A stretch of DNA of 64,000 nucleotides from Phytoseiulus persimilis (Eukaryota > Arthropoda > Arachnida > Mesostigmata > Phytoseiidae), in assembly GCA_037576195.1 (NCBI GenBank), contig CM075101.1, forward strand, positions 4,030,001 to 4,094,000. The letters run 5' to 3'. The notes beneath the pieces were generated by a model, which worked only from the letters and a program-made list of their open reading frames with translations, was not told the origin of the DNA and searched no databases. Of the stretch, positions 48,356-62,588 are shown piece after piece. The number at the start of each line of letters is the position of its first letter. Position 1 is the first letter of the stretch. Both the position numbers and the translations under genes were made by a program.

Positions 48356-48409
48356 AGAACGTAGAAAGGAGCTGACTATGAAGACTGCTCCCGCTCCTTT
48401 CTGCGTTCT
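48356..48409 (+). other. 17 bp stem hairpin with a 20-base loop
   Basis: The left arm AGAACGTAGAAAGGAGC (48356-48372) pairs with the right arm GCTCCTTTCTGCGTTCT (48393-48409) over all 17 positions. In plus-strand RNA one pair is a U-G wobble; on the minus strand the same position is an A-C mismatch, so the plus transcript folds better. Beyond the arms, CTCC and GGAG near 48350 and 48417 could extend the helix after an asymmetric internal loop. Such a match is very unlikely by chance. It could be a small-RNA precursor, a mobile element remnant or a transcribed structural element. I see no coding frame that explains it. Confidence 0.6.
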
Positions 48410-48581
48410 ACCATGAGGAGCCGCCGCCGAGAGGCTTTCCGCCGTATTCATATGCGCTCCTGGTATGCTCGAGTTACGAAAGGCTTCATGCTTTCGGTTT
48501 GGTTACTGCCTCGTCGGAATGAACTCAGCGTGGCATGAGGTATGATGCTTTGATGCTTCGGTGCTTTGACGCCCGAGCTCT

Positions 48582-48594
48582 GGGGGGGGGGGGG
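48582..48594 (+). repeat. 13-base G run
   Basis: Uninterrupted poly-G, preceded by imperfect GATGCTT repeats at about 48542-48567. Confidence 0.95.
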
Positions 48595-51500
48595 CTGCCG
48601 ACGAGAACACGGAAAAATTTTACGATCCAAAAAGAAGGAATTCGAAGTAGTCGGCTCCGAGTCAGTGATAAAAGGTATGGCGGGAGGAGAACTCTCCACG
48701 GCTGTCCGTGGATCTATAACTCCTTCCTGGTCTACTGCCTCCTCTTCCCCAAAGCATCGAGAGGTTCGGAGTCGGCGGAACAGCCCGGTGAAAAGCTAAG
48801 AGAGAATACAGAACAACGTCCGGCCTCAGCCGCGCAGTAACGACCATCGGTGTGCTTCACGTAGTCACGCTGCTGGGGCTTTATGAGGCAGAGGATTTCG
48901 AGCGGGGATTTGCCCCTTCTTATCGTCTCTCCAAGCTCTCGTTTCGTTCTCTTATTTTTGCCCCCATCATCCCTCATAGTCATCGAAAATCATAAACTCG
49001 CTCGAAGTTGGTTGGGTCAAAGGACGAGCAGAACCTGCATGGTCGTTGAGGAGTTCACCTGGACTCCTGCGCCTCATTCTTGGGAAGGGGAGGAGTAGAG
49101 ACTCCTTGAATCAGCAGAACTATTCGAAGCTCTGATGTTGATGATATGCCGCCGCCAGGAGCGGCATCTCCATAAGCTGCAACCGTGTGCGAAGAAGTCG
49201 TCGCGTGTCGCTCTGTCTTGGCTCCTGCTCTCGCGACGTCACTCCTGGCCCCACTAGCCTTGTACCTCATCCTGTTTCTGGAGAACGAGCGCTTCGAAAG
49301 TCGGAACGAGCCGATCATCAGCGACTGCAGCCCGCCCGCCCGCTCGGAATCATTCGTCTCAAACTCCCTGAAGGACTCGGCCTATGCGGCGGCGGTGGCG
49401 ACGGATCAGTCCGATCTCCGAATAGCGGGCAAAAAAGAGGAGACGACAGGAAAAACTCACCATGTCGCCACCCGTGCGGGAGAGACGCTGTGAGTTGATA
49501 TCTGATCACTGACGACGTGCGGGATTCGGCTCCTGTCAACAGTTCAGTCACTCACTCGATAGACTCGGCTCCGAGGGAGATTTTTCTCCGCTCTGAGACT
49601 TGAGATTGGCCAAGTTCTCGTGGAGGAGCGAACCGCTCCGGATCCGCTGCTGCTCGTTCTGCCGCCTCTTTCCGTCTACCACAGCAAAACATATGGCTGT
49701 CCCATTCGTCACAGATATGGCCGCACTCATTTTAATGAGTTGCAAAGCCAGCTTCCCTGGATCCCTATTTCTCCCAGGGAGTCTGCGTTACTCAAAGCGA
49801 CTTTTGATAGATATTCAACGCTTCCAGGAGATCATCGGAGTGAACTTGCCGAGCTCACTTTTCCTCCAGCCGACGGAGCTCCTCGAAACTTCTTTCGTTC
49901 TCGTTCGAGCGCGCGATGTCTGTTCGGCTACGTCGAGGATTCTCGCTCCGCCACAAACTGTGAGACCTCATTACCCCGTCGATGAGAGGCTGATAATTAA
50001 TTCATTAGAATCCTGGGCCATAGTTCACGCCGAGCATAAATATTCACTTCGAAGCCCGTCGTAGACAATCTCCATTAGCCTGCACAGATCAACGCATTCG
50101 AGGCGTAGCGGCGAGCCAAACTCCCGATGCATGAGTCCGTGCATCTCCAGAGTTGCAGGACAGGGGCCTGTTCTCGGTTAGTCTCTCCAAATTCGATGTC
50201 GAGCCTCGTTGAACTCCTCTCGTTGCGCTGTCTCTGCGGAACGCGGGAACTGAACTGATCGTTCTCCTATCCGAAATGGCTCCAGGTGAGTACGGGGAGC
50301 TCGACACAGAGCGCTGAACGATCCGATGACGTTAGCTTCCAGCGGGGAAGGAGATCCGTCTCCAGGTGAAGTCAGTCGGCAAAAGCGAGCCTACTAACAG
50401 CGGGGAGGATTCCGGCAGAGAATTCGTGCTATAGGTACAAAAGACGCTCACTGCAAAAGCCAGCAGAAGAGACCGACCCAGGCCTGGATTGAGCGACCCG
50501 GTGAGCCTGGAGGGGGGAAGGGGCGACAGGAGGGCGGGTGAGTGGCTGGGTCGTGGACCGGGCACGGCCGTCAGCGGAGGAACTTTTGGAGCAAGCCAAC
50601 AAGAACACGACCGTCTTTTGCCTCCGATAAAGGTTTTATCGGTGAAAGTCCGAAAAGAGGGAAAGCGGGTACGTTCGCTCCTTCTCGATCCTCCGAATCT
50701 TCCTCAGTTCCCTCGATTCTCTTCGTTTAGAACCTGGCTCAACAATTTCTCAGGTGCTCACTCGCTGACAGCAGATATATGGAAGTTTCTCCATAGTACG
50801 GATGCCAGCGTAACGAATTCCTTGCCTTGACTTGTCGACTCGGATTATTCTTATGATACGACGAATTAGCGCCGAGTCCAGGAGCAAGCGAATATGGAAG
50901 CTCTCTGGACTCGATTTCGCAAGAACCTCGGTTTCAGCCGCACACGACAACGCAGGAGGCCGAAGACCCAGCTACGCCTCCGTTGGCCCGAGAAGGTGAT
51001 GACCATATTGTTGTTTTGAGGGCCGCTAATGTAATGTGGTTCTCTTGTAGGCGACGCTGACACAGAATCGACAACACAAGACCACTACAGCCATCACAAG
51101 TCTGCATCGATAGCGGAATGACGTGCGTTGCAATGTCAGCTGAGCCCGGCTTCACACAGGCGCCGAGGAAGGACCTTACCCGATGTTCGAGGGGATCCGG
51201 TTAAGGATGCCCGATTCCATCGGGGACGGGGATATCTAGCAGATAATGAGCGCGCGACGCGAGTCGAATCCGATCTTGGTGTAATTTTCTCAGAAAACGC
51301 GTGGAATCGTCCTTCCCCGACCATCCGAGTGCTGTTCCGATCAAAAACGAGCCGACGAGGTTATTCCTCCAGCTGGCGTTCCAACGGAGATCTCGGGCTC
51401 GAAAATTGCAAGATCGAATCGTTTTATGCAGCAGCGGCCGCCGTGGTAGCGAAGGCTGTGGCGACAGCGGCAATGGCGGCGGCGGCGGCGATTTCCAAGC

Positions 51501-54500
51501 CAACAGTTCGAGCCCGTTGCGCCGGAGGCGTTCTGCATTGATGAAGCTGAAATTGGCTCCCAACGATTAGAAATACCCGAGCCACTTGGCTCGCACACAC
51601 TAGAGCGGAGGACGACGGATACTCGCCCACAACGGAATTCAGGCTTTCTGAACCGTGTTTGTATCAGCGATCCAGAGAACGGCTCGTCAGAGTTTCTCAG
51701 ACCTCGACCGTAACTCCTGTCGTCGAAGGAACACTTCAAACGCGAGGGAAGGAAATTCAGCGGCGCTCGGGAGCCGAAGTTGCCCGGACAGACGATAGAT
51801 TTCTCAAGTTTCCTCACTCCCCACAACTTGACCGTGTCCACCGATGCGGTCGAGACGAAGTAGAATGCCGCCGCCCGAACGCGGGGACACACTCTTGGAA
51901 ACAACTCTCACAACTTTATGAACCTGTGCGAGCCTCGTCCAAAGCAACGCGTCGAGGAGCATGCGGTGCCAGCTCTGGCAGTATGTCAGAGCTTATTTCG
52001 GCTCGCGTTGTCGGCTCCCCAGCCCCTCTCCAGATCTCCTTGCGGACCCCTTGCGGAATCTCCCCGCACGCCCTCTGAGAGTCTTTTGCTGTTCCTAGTT
52101 GTTGCTGCTCTATACAATAGCTGTCCTATTGCACGCTATCCGCTCGCCCGCTGGTGGCAACCATGGTTTCCCTTCCCTCTCTCCCTCTCATTCAGCGCGC
52201 TCCTCCTCTCACTCACGGCGGCCTGGCCATCCTGCTCAGCATCCTCTTTCTTCGCCCTCGCCGCCGCTGTCGTCTTTCACACCAGCACCCTCGGATCTTC
52301 CTTTCTGCTCTCACTGAGCTCTGCGGACAGAGCAGCAACTACAAGTCCAAGTATTCCCGGAATGCGGGCGACTCGACCCTCTTCCGAGCCCCCGTTTTCC
52401 TCGAGCCACCCTTTTCTTTCCTTCGCCAAGCCGCTGCTGACACTACTATTTCCACCCAGCCACGCGCCCGACCTGCAGCACCTCTGGCCCGTGTCAGACT
52501 TGCAGTTAGTTCCTCCCTCGACTTCCGACGGGTTAGTCAATCTGATTCTTAAAGTGTGCTCGACCTCTACCTCCCCTCATCTGCTTTGACTGCCATCCCG
52601 GAAATTAGTGGGCAGTTCCTGAAGCCGTCTCGACTGAGTCGAGTCGACTCCCGGATTCGCGGGACGGAATCTTATCAACGACAATGAAACCGCGTTCGAC
52701 AAGCAAGGAATCATAAATCTTTGATGAAGAAACGAATCTCTTCCACCGCACGCTACTTGTCGACAGCATCGTATTCCTGTCAACAGCTCGCGTTATTCAT
52801 CGCTCGCCTGCGTTGCGTTTGCGAGTCGATCGCCTGAGTGCAGTGCGGAGAAGAGTTCAGACGAGCGGATCTGGGCGAGGAAATGTTAGACTTCAATCTG
52901 GAAAGTAACCGGGGAACGCCGAACCGAGAGGCCGGAACAGGAAACCTGGAAGAGAGGAGCTGGAGAGGGGCCACGGTCAGGTTTTGCAGAGAGGAAGCTC
53001 GACGAGTCCACCACTCTCGGAGCTGAGCTTTTTTCGGGAAACCATTCCTGTCTCGCCTCCGTTTTTCTCAGCTCCTCAGATTTTCTCATTGTACGGCCGC
53101 CTTACATGGGGCCTATGCTCCCGCTAATGGCGCTTTTTTTGCGCTCGACGCGGCCACACCATCTTCTGAGACGGTCGAGCTGTTGAGGAAAGAGCACGAA
53201 CGGACAGGACAGTCTCGTAGAGCTGAGTTCTGAAGGATCCGAGAGTGAGAAAAGGAGTACCTCCTTTGTCGAGCCCCGGTCGCCGCGGACACAGGATCGC
53301 CGACTACATGAACGCCGCAGAGAAAAAATTGGAACGGCTCGACTGACTTCAATCGAGAACCGACGTGTCAACGGAGGTTGGATGGCGATATTCGGAAGAA
53401 CCCGGCGGAGGAGGTGAAGTCTTATGTATCTCCTCATAGACCTTAGGACATGCATGTACCAGAATGTTCACCATAAATCGCTGATTCTGCAGGGTTTCGA
53501 TGCCCTTCAGACTTCGCGCTCTGTATGATGAGTTTTCGGGAAACCGGGCACGGATTCTATGAAGGATTCGCTTTTTCCCACCTGCACACGCCGCGTAGAG
53601 CATCCAAAGAGGTATTCGGGGGCCAGAAGGTCATGATCACCTTTCGGGAGAATACTTTTCGCCACCGCACTGGAACTGATCACAATCTGCATGAGCTGCA
53701 GGTGGTAACACCGGGACATCGGAAGCGCTCCCGCTTCCTGGGAAGGCGCGGCTGCGAAGCGGCGACCTCAAACTCTTTGCGCCGCGGCCCAAAACCGTGT
53801 TTAGTATTTGGGGCTGCTCCCGAATGGCATTCTTCCAGAGCGCTCGGTCCCGTTATACGAACAATCTCTAAGCGAGGAAACGTCGGGCCGAGAAGATCGA
53901 TAAGCCTGAAGGTAGACAAACAAGCGTTTGGGCTTGTGTACAACGTTTGTGCATATCGGGCGGCAAGCTTCAATATATTTCTTGACTACAGAGACCAGAA
54001 ATAAGAGAGGCGGGGGATCGGACGAGTAGACAAAGCCCATGAAGTGCTTTGCCCCGGTCTTTCTTTTAGTTGCCCGCGATGACGCGCGCACTCACTCCCT
54101 CGTTCGCCCACTTCTCTTGAAGCTTCAGTCGCCCCGGGCCAACCTCAAACGGCCTTCAATACCTTGTTCGTTCCCCAATCTCCTCTGTCCCCCGTCCTGG
54201 CGGTGTTTCGATGCCGCTTTGTGTATCATTGGTTCGGCGAGAGAAGCTCTGGATGCAATCATAAAAGTGTTTGATACCGCAGCATCTTGCTCGTCTTTTT
54301 CTGCGGCCGACGCCGTCATTGTGGTGGTGGTCGTCGTTGCTCAATGCCTGGAGCTCAGAAGTCTACGCAGGTTGGGTGGGTTGGCCATAAAGGTGCTTTT
54401 ACCTGGTATACGGAGGAGCAGCGTGGGGCGATCTCTCTCTCGCTCGCACCTCTATGTCTCGACTTTCTTTCGATAAGAATGCCCACTTTCCCGTTGGCTG

Positions 54501-54677
54501 CCGCCGTCGTGGCCGAGATGCCGAAGGCGTTACTGATAGACAGACGAGCCTCGCTACCACTGCGGCGGCCAAACAACACCTGGTCATAAAAGCTGGCAAA
54601 TACGGAAAGAAAAACGGAGAGAAAAAAAAAACACGAACGCCAACGTATTCCGAAGATTCGCTCGGAAACCACCGACG

Positions 54678-54690
54678 CCCCCCCCCCCCC
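54678..54690 (+). repeat. 13-base C run
   Basis: Uninterrupted poly-C. Confidence 0.95.
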
Positions 54691-57600
54691 TCAGATGGTC
54701 ACAACCTTCGGGTGGAATTCGCGCTTCGAGGCGATGGAAATGAATCGTCTCTCGCTCTACGTACTCGAGCTTCTCTTCGTTGAGAACGTCCCTGACGAAG
54801 AATCGAGCTCTGACGAGCACACCTCTTCCTCGGGTGGAAATAGGAGAGCCGCCAACCACTGCGGAACCGCACCGGTTTCCGAAATCTCAAACTTCCGAGA
54901 GGAAATAACTCGGGCGACCTGGACTCCGCATGGATGCACTATATGGATCCTCGGACGAAAGGGCGTTACGACCGAGTCTTCGGTTGAACAAAGGTCGCGA
55001 ACTCGAATGCTCCAGGGGTTGAAACGCAATAGCAACGAACGAATATGATGAACAAAGAAGGAAGTGGCTTCAAGTCCGGCGGAGAGGAAGAGCAATGGGC
55101 TCCGCGGCGGCGTCATGGGGGCTCTCCGAAGATGGAAATGTGGAAAGAAATGCGAGTAGAAAAGAAATTCTTAGGCCAGACCGCCGGCCCGCCGCCCGCT
55201 CGCCCGCCAGTCACTCCACTCGCCGGCCCGGACCGATTCGGCGGGAGCCCGGAGACATTGAAGAACGGACTGGAGAGAGAAACTCCGGAGACAGAACTCG
55301 ATGACATGATCAAGTTTTTGTTGGACTGACGTGACTTGAGGACCGCCACCCCCTGAGTGTGTCTCGTGTTCCTCTTTCTGTTCGGGCTGTTCTCTAACTG
55401 TCTATCAGACTCTAATAATATTGTTATCGGTTCAAGCATGGCTAGGGGCCAAATTGAGGGCGTGGGAGAACTTGGGGGAGGAAGAGGAGCTGGGGGTGAG
55501 CAGACAAGCGGTCGCCGGCTGGATGTCCAACTGCCGCTTGTGAACTCCCTATTCCACCCTCGGGGAAACTGAGGGCGGCCGGCGACGATGAAGTTTCCTC
55601 TCGTTCAGATAACGAACAAACTGTTCATTCCGAGCCGATCGTTGTTGGCGTAGCACACCCGCGCACCCGAAATTCTACCAGGCTCCTGCTGACCATGTAA
55701 GATCAGTCCCGAATCAATTCGCGCTCGCGACCGTTGGAGCTTGCCCTCCGATAGATGAGACTCACTTTTCTCGCGACACATAATGTTCGATCCCATCGTT
55801 CGAAGCGTGTCTCACTGAGTGACTATTACCAATAGTTGGTTGCGCTACGCTCGGATAATCATGTTCATCATCGAAGAGCTCGAACACAGTCGAGGCTTGA
55901 CTTTCTGACGCAGAAAACTCCTCAAAAAGCCACGTCCGTGTCCTGCAATCCATGGGGTCGTGGTCACGCGAATATTGTGGCATTGCTGGAGAGGATAGTA
56001 GAGTCCGATGAAACCGTTTATTGTGATAGGCTCCTCGACGATTCCGCTCCCTGGTTGCGGTGACGTTGTTCATGTTAGGCGTCCGATGCGGAACAATTAC
56101 GACAGACACTAATAGTTTATCCGGTGTTGCTGCGCGCCGACCCGCTACGGCCCTCCGTCGGCGCGAACACTCGACGTTATCTCGGAGCTCCAGCAGCCGG
56201 CTCGTGCCCTCTCCAGCGATGACTGCGTAGATGCTGCCTGTCCGTTTGCCCCCACACTCTGGTGCCCTGCCTGGCAGGTCGCTCTCGTGGCGCGACCGCC
56301 TGTTCGTTCCCCGGAGCCAACCGTCTAGCAAGCGTCAGCTGACGGCTCGGATGCTCGGAGGTCATGTGGAAGGCGCCGAGAGGCCACAAAAAGTAGGGAG
56401 GATCCCGCACAGAGTACGTTGGCGCGGGAAAACATGGAAAGTTAGAGGAACAGGTTGAAAGAGAACAGTCGGTGCAGCAGCAGCAGCATGGACGAGGAGC
56501 GCTGGGAAGAAAGGTGGAAGTCGGTTTTGCTTTTGAGAACTGCGGAGAACCCTCTCCTCGGAAAACGTCGACGTAACGCAGCGTGACGCTGGAGCGTTCT
56601 GCGGAACAGCACTCGCGGAGATTTCGCTCGGGGACCGCGGGGGAAAGAGACTGCGGATTCCTAATGATCGAATGTTCCACCGGAACGAAGTAGAGGAGCG
56701 AATAAAGCACGGGAACGTCGCTTTAAACAAGTGATCTCGCTGGGACGTGTATCAGATTCTGGATCCTTATCGGTTCGCCTCACTCAGCGAAACCCCGCGG
56801 TCCCGGCAGCTGTCGGTCCGGCAATCGTCTTGCGTTCCCCTCGGATCGGAATTCGTTGCCACCGCAGTCTTCGGCAGTCGATCGATGAAGCGGAGCTGAT
56901 TGTCGTCAGAGTCGCCCGGGAGGAACAGAAGCAAGGGAGCGGCAAGGGAAAACGTGTAATCGGGGAAAGGGACGGGGAGAGCTGCGTCTGACGAACGACG
57001 GGAGAAATTCAAATCAGGTCCGACGAATTAACAAGTCTCCGAATCCGGATGTCAGCATTTTGGGGAGATGAAGAATTGAGCGGGAGTTGCGGAGAGCTCC
57101 CCTGTCTCCCTCTCCAACGTGCTCGGAATCATCCGGGGAACCTTGACTCTCGACGAACGGCAGCTTCATGAAACCGCTCTGAGAAAGCTTTGGCGAAGGC
57201 GGCGCGGCATTCGAGAACGAAGATCGCTGCGCACGAAGTGTCGACAGACTTCGATGGTCCCGATCAGCAGTGAGAGTCCCGATGTCGACGAAGTATCTGC
57301 GTGCGAATTCCGACGAGAGGCGAGACCGGATCGACTCTGACGACAACCTGAGTGGAGAATGTCTTCGGAAATTGATGAAGGGCGAGAGTGAGCGAGGTGA
57401 CGGCTGGCGCGCGCCCGGTTTTCATAGAGAGTAACTAGCGCCAGTCGAGCGGTAGCAGGAGGCGCACGGCGATTAAGTAGACTGAGGGGGTCGGAGGAAT
57501 CGGATGGGAGAGAAGAGCGCGTCCCCTGCCGCCCGTTCCCTCCTTTTCTTACCTGCCAGGTGAGGGTGGCATGGAGCGCTCCGCCGCAGCCACTCGCTCT

Positions 57601-58534
57601 TTCACTCACCGGGCTGAAAAGCTCCGGCGACGAGCAGCGCTGGCCCAGGCGAACAGAACGGGAAACAAAGATCGATTTCGACATTTTCCAATAATGATTT
57701 TTTCCAAGAAGCGCTACCCACCCTGCCCACTCGGGGTCTTCTTCGCCCCTCCTCGTCTCGATCCCCCCGATTTTTCCCTCCTTGCTCCCGACCCTCGCTC
57801 GGAGAGACTGGGAATAAAGTTTGTTTTTATAGAGTGGGCTCAGGTCGAAACCCTGGTCTCGTGGAGAATCCTCGTGCCTCCGTAGAATCGCGACCACCCT
57901 GAAACATAGAGAGAGAGAGTGCATCACGAACAGGGGCAGGGGCGGGTTTCTGTCGATCTTTCCTTTCTGAAGTTATCTCATGTCTGGATCCCTCTGATGT
58001 GAAGTCCCGTCTCAGTTTTCGGGCTCGGCTAGATAGGGGGATTTCGAATCCACAAGGAACGTTCCCGGGCGGGTGGGATTAGCGTCGAGAAAATCAATGC
58101 ACTCTCCGTTCTATCACGTCATCGTGTGTCCTCATACTTCAGCCGGGGTCAGGAGTCCCTGTTCTCCTTCCGGGCTCGTAGCGGGGGAGGAAACGGGGAC
58201 AATGATCAGTCCTGTAGCTCGGGCCCGGAAGAAGATGTTGTTCGGATAGAGCAGTATCTCCGCCATGGGATCCCGAATGCACTCCGTTCACTCGGTTCCG
58301 TGATTCGCGGTCTTTGAGCTTGTGAGCAATGTTCCCAGAAAGCTGCTCCATATGAGCACGCTTGGCATAACTGGCGTCGACGGAGTTCCTCCGATCGGAC
58401 GTGCTCGGCGGTCTTTGCGGTTGTGGCAGTCAGCCGGGCACTCAGTGGAGGAAACATCTCGCGCTCGCCGACGGTAATTGAAAAGGAAGCATCACGTTTC
58501 GGTCCCCGTACATCCTCTATATCTCTCTGTCTTA

Positions 58535-58558
58535 TATGTGTATGTATATGTATGTACG
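58535..58558 (+). repeat. TATG-type microsatellite
   Basis: Mixed TATG and TGTA units (TATATGTGTATGTATATGTA and onward). Confidence 0.8.
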
Positions 58559-58716
58559 TCCGTGCCTCTGACCGGAGGCTGTATACTTCGTGCGTTGAAG
58601 TGCCGGCATAGGCGGTACAAGCACCATAAGCCATCCAAGGAGTGGGAGAGGGGAGGGGTTGAACCCTTCTTTCCTGTTCGTACCTGGCCTCTCGTTCCAC
58701 CCGCTACTCTCGGCGA

Positions 58717-58743
58717 GCGGGCGGGCGGGCGGTCGGTCGGTCG
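58717..58743 (+). repeat. (GGGC)n and (GGTC)n compound microsatellite
   Basis: Three to four GGGC units run directly into about three GGTC units, consistent with one motif having mutated from the other. Confidence 0.85.
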
Positions 58744-59190
58744 GACGGGCGAGCCATCATAAAGTTTGATGCTCGCTGCTGGGACGGCTCCCTCTTCTTC
58801 TTCCAGCTAAAAGCTGACGGAGAACCGACTCACCCGCCTACCGAGATGAAGAAGACTCTCCCGGTCGACGGATCGACCAACCAAAGCCGTGGCTGTTTGC
58901 TCATTCCCTTTGCGATCTCTCTCTTCGCGTGCCCACTTCCCTACATTCTAGTGCCCGTTCATTGGCTTTGCCGGCGACGCAAGAACCGTCCGACGGTTCT
59001 GCTAAAAGCGCAGCCGCCGCTAACGGAGCTCAGGTTCGGGATACGCCGAAAGAAAGTACCGCGAACTCTTACCTTTGGAAGGAGGAGATCTCTCTCCCTC
59101 GTTTCTCTCTGTGATCATAAAGATAGCTGGCTCTCCCGCTAGCCGCAAACTCGATTAGGCAAAGCTTCCTCATGTCCGAGTAAGCGGCTA

Positions 59191-59204
59191 GGGGGGGGGG
59201 GGGG
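59191..59204 (+). repeat. 14-base G run
   Basis: Uninterrupted poly-G. Confidence 0.95.
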
Positions 59205-59300
59205 CAGAAAGTCGCTACTGCCGCACTTTCCTACTACAGGTCTTTTGCCAGTTACACTCACACCGACGGTCGCTCCGTCGAGCCAACGGATCGACAGTCA

Positions 59301-59321
59301 GTCGGTCGGTCGGTCGGTCGG
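59301..59321 (+). repeat. (GTCG)5 microsatellite
   Basis: Five perfect GTCG units plus one base, the longest of the GGTC-type repeats here. Confidence 0.9.
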
Positions 59322-60161
59322 CAGCAGGGACTGACGGACACAGTGAGCGACGCTCCTGGCTGGCGCGCCGTGAATCAAGTCATGAGCTATGAATGGGGAA
59401 ATGGATTTGAAAGGCGGGAACAGGAGCGGGCGAGGAGCGAAGCGCTTCCGGAGCTCGGGAATATCAAGCCGCAACTCAAACTTCCCTCAGTTACGCATTC
59501 AAGCGAGTTACATTTGGCTCACCAGTCAGACAGACACCTGGGGCTGGCGTCCAGGTGGGCCACTGATCTGTTCGGTTGGATGTTCAGGCATCCGCTCTCC
59601 TGTCGCACGGCTGCCGTTGAATGGGACCGGATTCCAGCAGAGAGTTCCAACCGCAGATATTTCCCCCTCCTCCCTGAAAGCTTCGTTCGACAGTGTCCTC
59701 AAAGTCGATGTCGACTACGCGGGAGAAGGTTGGGCTCGGAGCTGTCGGCGAGGCTCTTGAGCTCCAGGTCAACATGGAGCGCCAATTCGAGTTTTCGGAG
59801 GTAGGACAGCCGTCTTCGGAATGACGTGCTCTAATCAGTTCTGTCGGCTCTCTGATAATCCATCACGCGTTTTGCGACAGATCCAGTGGCGTTTCAACTC
59901 CTCAAGAACTCAAGCTTCCCAGGTCGGCCTGCGAGGAATCCCTGGCGGAACGTCATTTGGCGTAATGAGCAGATGCTCACACTGGATGAATTTTCAACGG
60001 ATTCGGGAGCTAGGGAAGAGGAGCGGAGCCGTTCCGCTGGTCTTTCCGTGGACAGCTTTCATCCCTCCTGTTCGATGTGCACGAGGGTATCTGCTCAGGC
60101 ACGAGCAATCAACGTGACGGATGAACATCGCTACCGATCCGAAGACTCTCAACTGAGCCGT

Positions 60162-60215
60162 TCGTCGAAGTCGTCGCTCTCGTCGTCATCATCATCGAGG
60201 AGCAGCAGCAGCAGC
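60162..60215 (+). repeat. trinucleotide-rich tract (TCG, ATC, AGC)
   Basis: Short runs of TCG, then ATC, then AGCAGC units. Minus-strand frames through it read as Ser or Asp/Leu-type runs. Interrupted and probably non-coding. Confidence 0.75.
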
Positions 60216-62570
60216 TGGTCAGACGGAAGGACGAGTCATTTCCGCGGGGCAAGGATGGGGGGCGAACTTCCGCTCTCCTGTTGGGATCGAGGAGCATGTA
60301 GATACATACTTTGAAACCTCGCGGACTCCTTGGACACCGAGGACTCTGGAGTCCGTTCGTCGGCATGTGCGGGTCCCCAGCCTGGAGTTCATCCCGAGCG
60401 GCTCGTTCGGATCTGCTGGGAACCTGCAGAATCGTAGAGCGCTGCAAGTGTTGGTCGCCAATCTCATTCTGGGTTCAATCGACGTAAGCTTGCATCGTTT
60501 TGGCGGGGAGCCAGTTTTGGCCTCGTACGGAGCGCTCCAGACGGGATCGATGTTTCTTCCGCGAGACTCGGTGCGGCGAACTTTCACCATGATTTCTCCC
60601 GTGCTGTTTCGCGGTGTCTTCCGAATAGGAACTCTCCTCGAAAGACGACAACAGGCTTGCCCGCGCGAGTCAGCAGCGCCCGAACGTTTTGATTTGGGCT
60701 ATTCGTCGAGTTTCGCAGCTCAGACTCGAAGCATCAGAGCTCGAAGCCCCGCGAACCGAGAGCCGGAGATGAGGAAAAACGAGGAGAATTCCGATCGGGT
60801 GGAGAAGTCCTCCAGAACATCAGAGCATCGCGTCCTCGTCTGACTGATGAACCCTGTTAGTGCGGCTGTTAGCCCTAGCAGTTGCTGAGTGAGGGAACAA
60901 CGTGTTTGGTCCGGTGGAGGCTAGCAGGTGCCCTGTAGCTGCTCGTCTGGCCTCTGCTCTCAGTGGCATTTGCAGGAGAATGTATGCACTTGCTTCCACC
61001 ATTAAAGGCGGCCGGATAGCCCTTGCAAAGCTGAAATAGCTCTTTCCGACTGGCAAACTACTGGGGTATTGATATTTATTTCGATTGCACTGTCCGTTCC
61101 TCCTACTCGTTTTCCCACTCCTGGCGAGCAACATTTAGGTGCAACATCGACGCGACTGCCACGATCTCGGAGCAAACGAGCAACCCGAGCGAAAATACAG
61201 CCAACGCCCGCGGATACTAATGGCTCCAGAAGAAATCCGGGTAACGCTGGATAAAACGGGAAAAATATATTGAAACCCGATCTCTCTTCACCGAGATGGA
61301 CCAGCGCGTTACTTTTTTTCGTCATTCTTCTCCCTACCGATGAGAACTTCACGAGTCGTATTATGCGTGGACGAATCCACTTCCCTTTCTCGCTGTTATC
61401 GCGCAATTATCCCGATCTGGGCAGGAGGTCGAGTTTACAAGGTCAAAAACTGGTTTTATTTTCGCCATTTTCCGCCGTCTGACTGTAGGCGGAAGACTCG
61501 ATTTTACAGAGAAGGGCAGCACATGCCCTGCATTCTGGAAAAAAAAAATGCTTGAAATACTATAACTTTTCCCTCCGATCCCATCTCGGTTGATCGTTCT
61601 TATCTCTTCAGTTTTTGCCGCACCGTAAACCCGAATTATAGGACTGTCATCTGATTGCGTGCCCAAAGCCCGAGGTTCCTCCTCCCGCCGCACGGATAAC
61701 GACAAAGTAGTGATTCAGCATGGGAACAGATCGGTTTGCTAAAATCTGCCCTGATCTGGATGGGAAAATCGAGGTACAGTCGGAAACGCGAGACATGGTG
61801 ATCATAATCAAAGGTCACTGGATCGAGAACCGTGCCCGAACGATTCTCGAAAGACAATGAGAGTGCCCTGGATCGTCCAAACGGGATTGAGCAAAGCTTG
61901 AAACGACAATCCATCTCGTAAATTGCGGTCAAACGTTCTGAGGAGACGGCTGACTGCTGCGAGGGAGGAGAAAATTTTAATGACCAGTTAAGCTCCGTGC
62001 AAAAAACACAAGCACCAGCATCGAGACCGCACATAGATGTCGTCCCTCCCCTCCTACTGCCGGGGGAGGGAGCAGATTAAGAGGAACAATGTGCTGGAGG
62101 AGAAAAATTCGAGAAGAACCGGGTCTGATCGAGAACAATGAGACGAATCACGAGACTGAGCAAAATATCGAATAATTGGAGGCTTCCTGCGAGCCCAACG
62201 AAGAAATCACAGTCGCAAGGATGATGGGACGGACGCCTCGGGGTCAGAGGGGACACTGGGAGCGGATGAGGAGGAAGCCATATCAGGGACTGAATAAGGT
62301 GACAGACGGACGTCTGGGGAAGGGGAAACGGAAAAGACGGAAGGACCACTGTAGGGCCGAAGAGGACAATGGCTGGAAGCGAGAGCTGAGCATAGAGGTG
62401 GTGGTTGGATGGTCGGTTGGCTGGTCACTCGCTCGCTCGCTCGAGTCAAGCATCCGCCCGACGACACGACGGAGTAGAAGAGAAGAAGCCCGGCGAACTC
62501 ATGCAGCCAGCCGAGCAAGCAGCCCACAACCCTGCCGGACCGCCAGGCATTTCGGCAGGAGGGCGGGTGG

Positions 62571-62588
62571 CCAGGCAGGCAGGCAGGC
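62571..62588 (+). repeat. (CAGG)n microsatellite
   Basis: Four CAGG units plus a partial one. Confidence 0.9.

Noticed and set aside
49185..49493. Frame with a hydrophobic stretch resembling a signal anchor
   Set aside because: Two plus frames are open over the same bases, and no homologous family or splice context was recognised.
57166..57927. A 253-codon minus frame
   Set aside because: No recognisable domain, Ser/Arg-rich, and overlapping plus-strand frames of similar quality.
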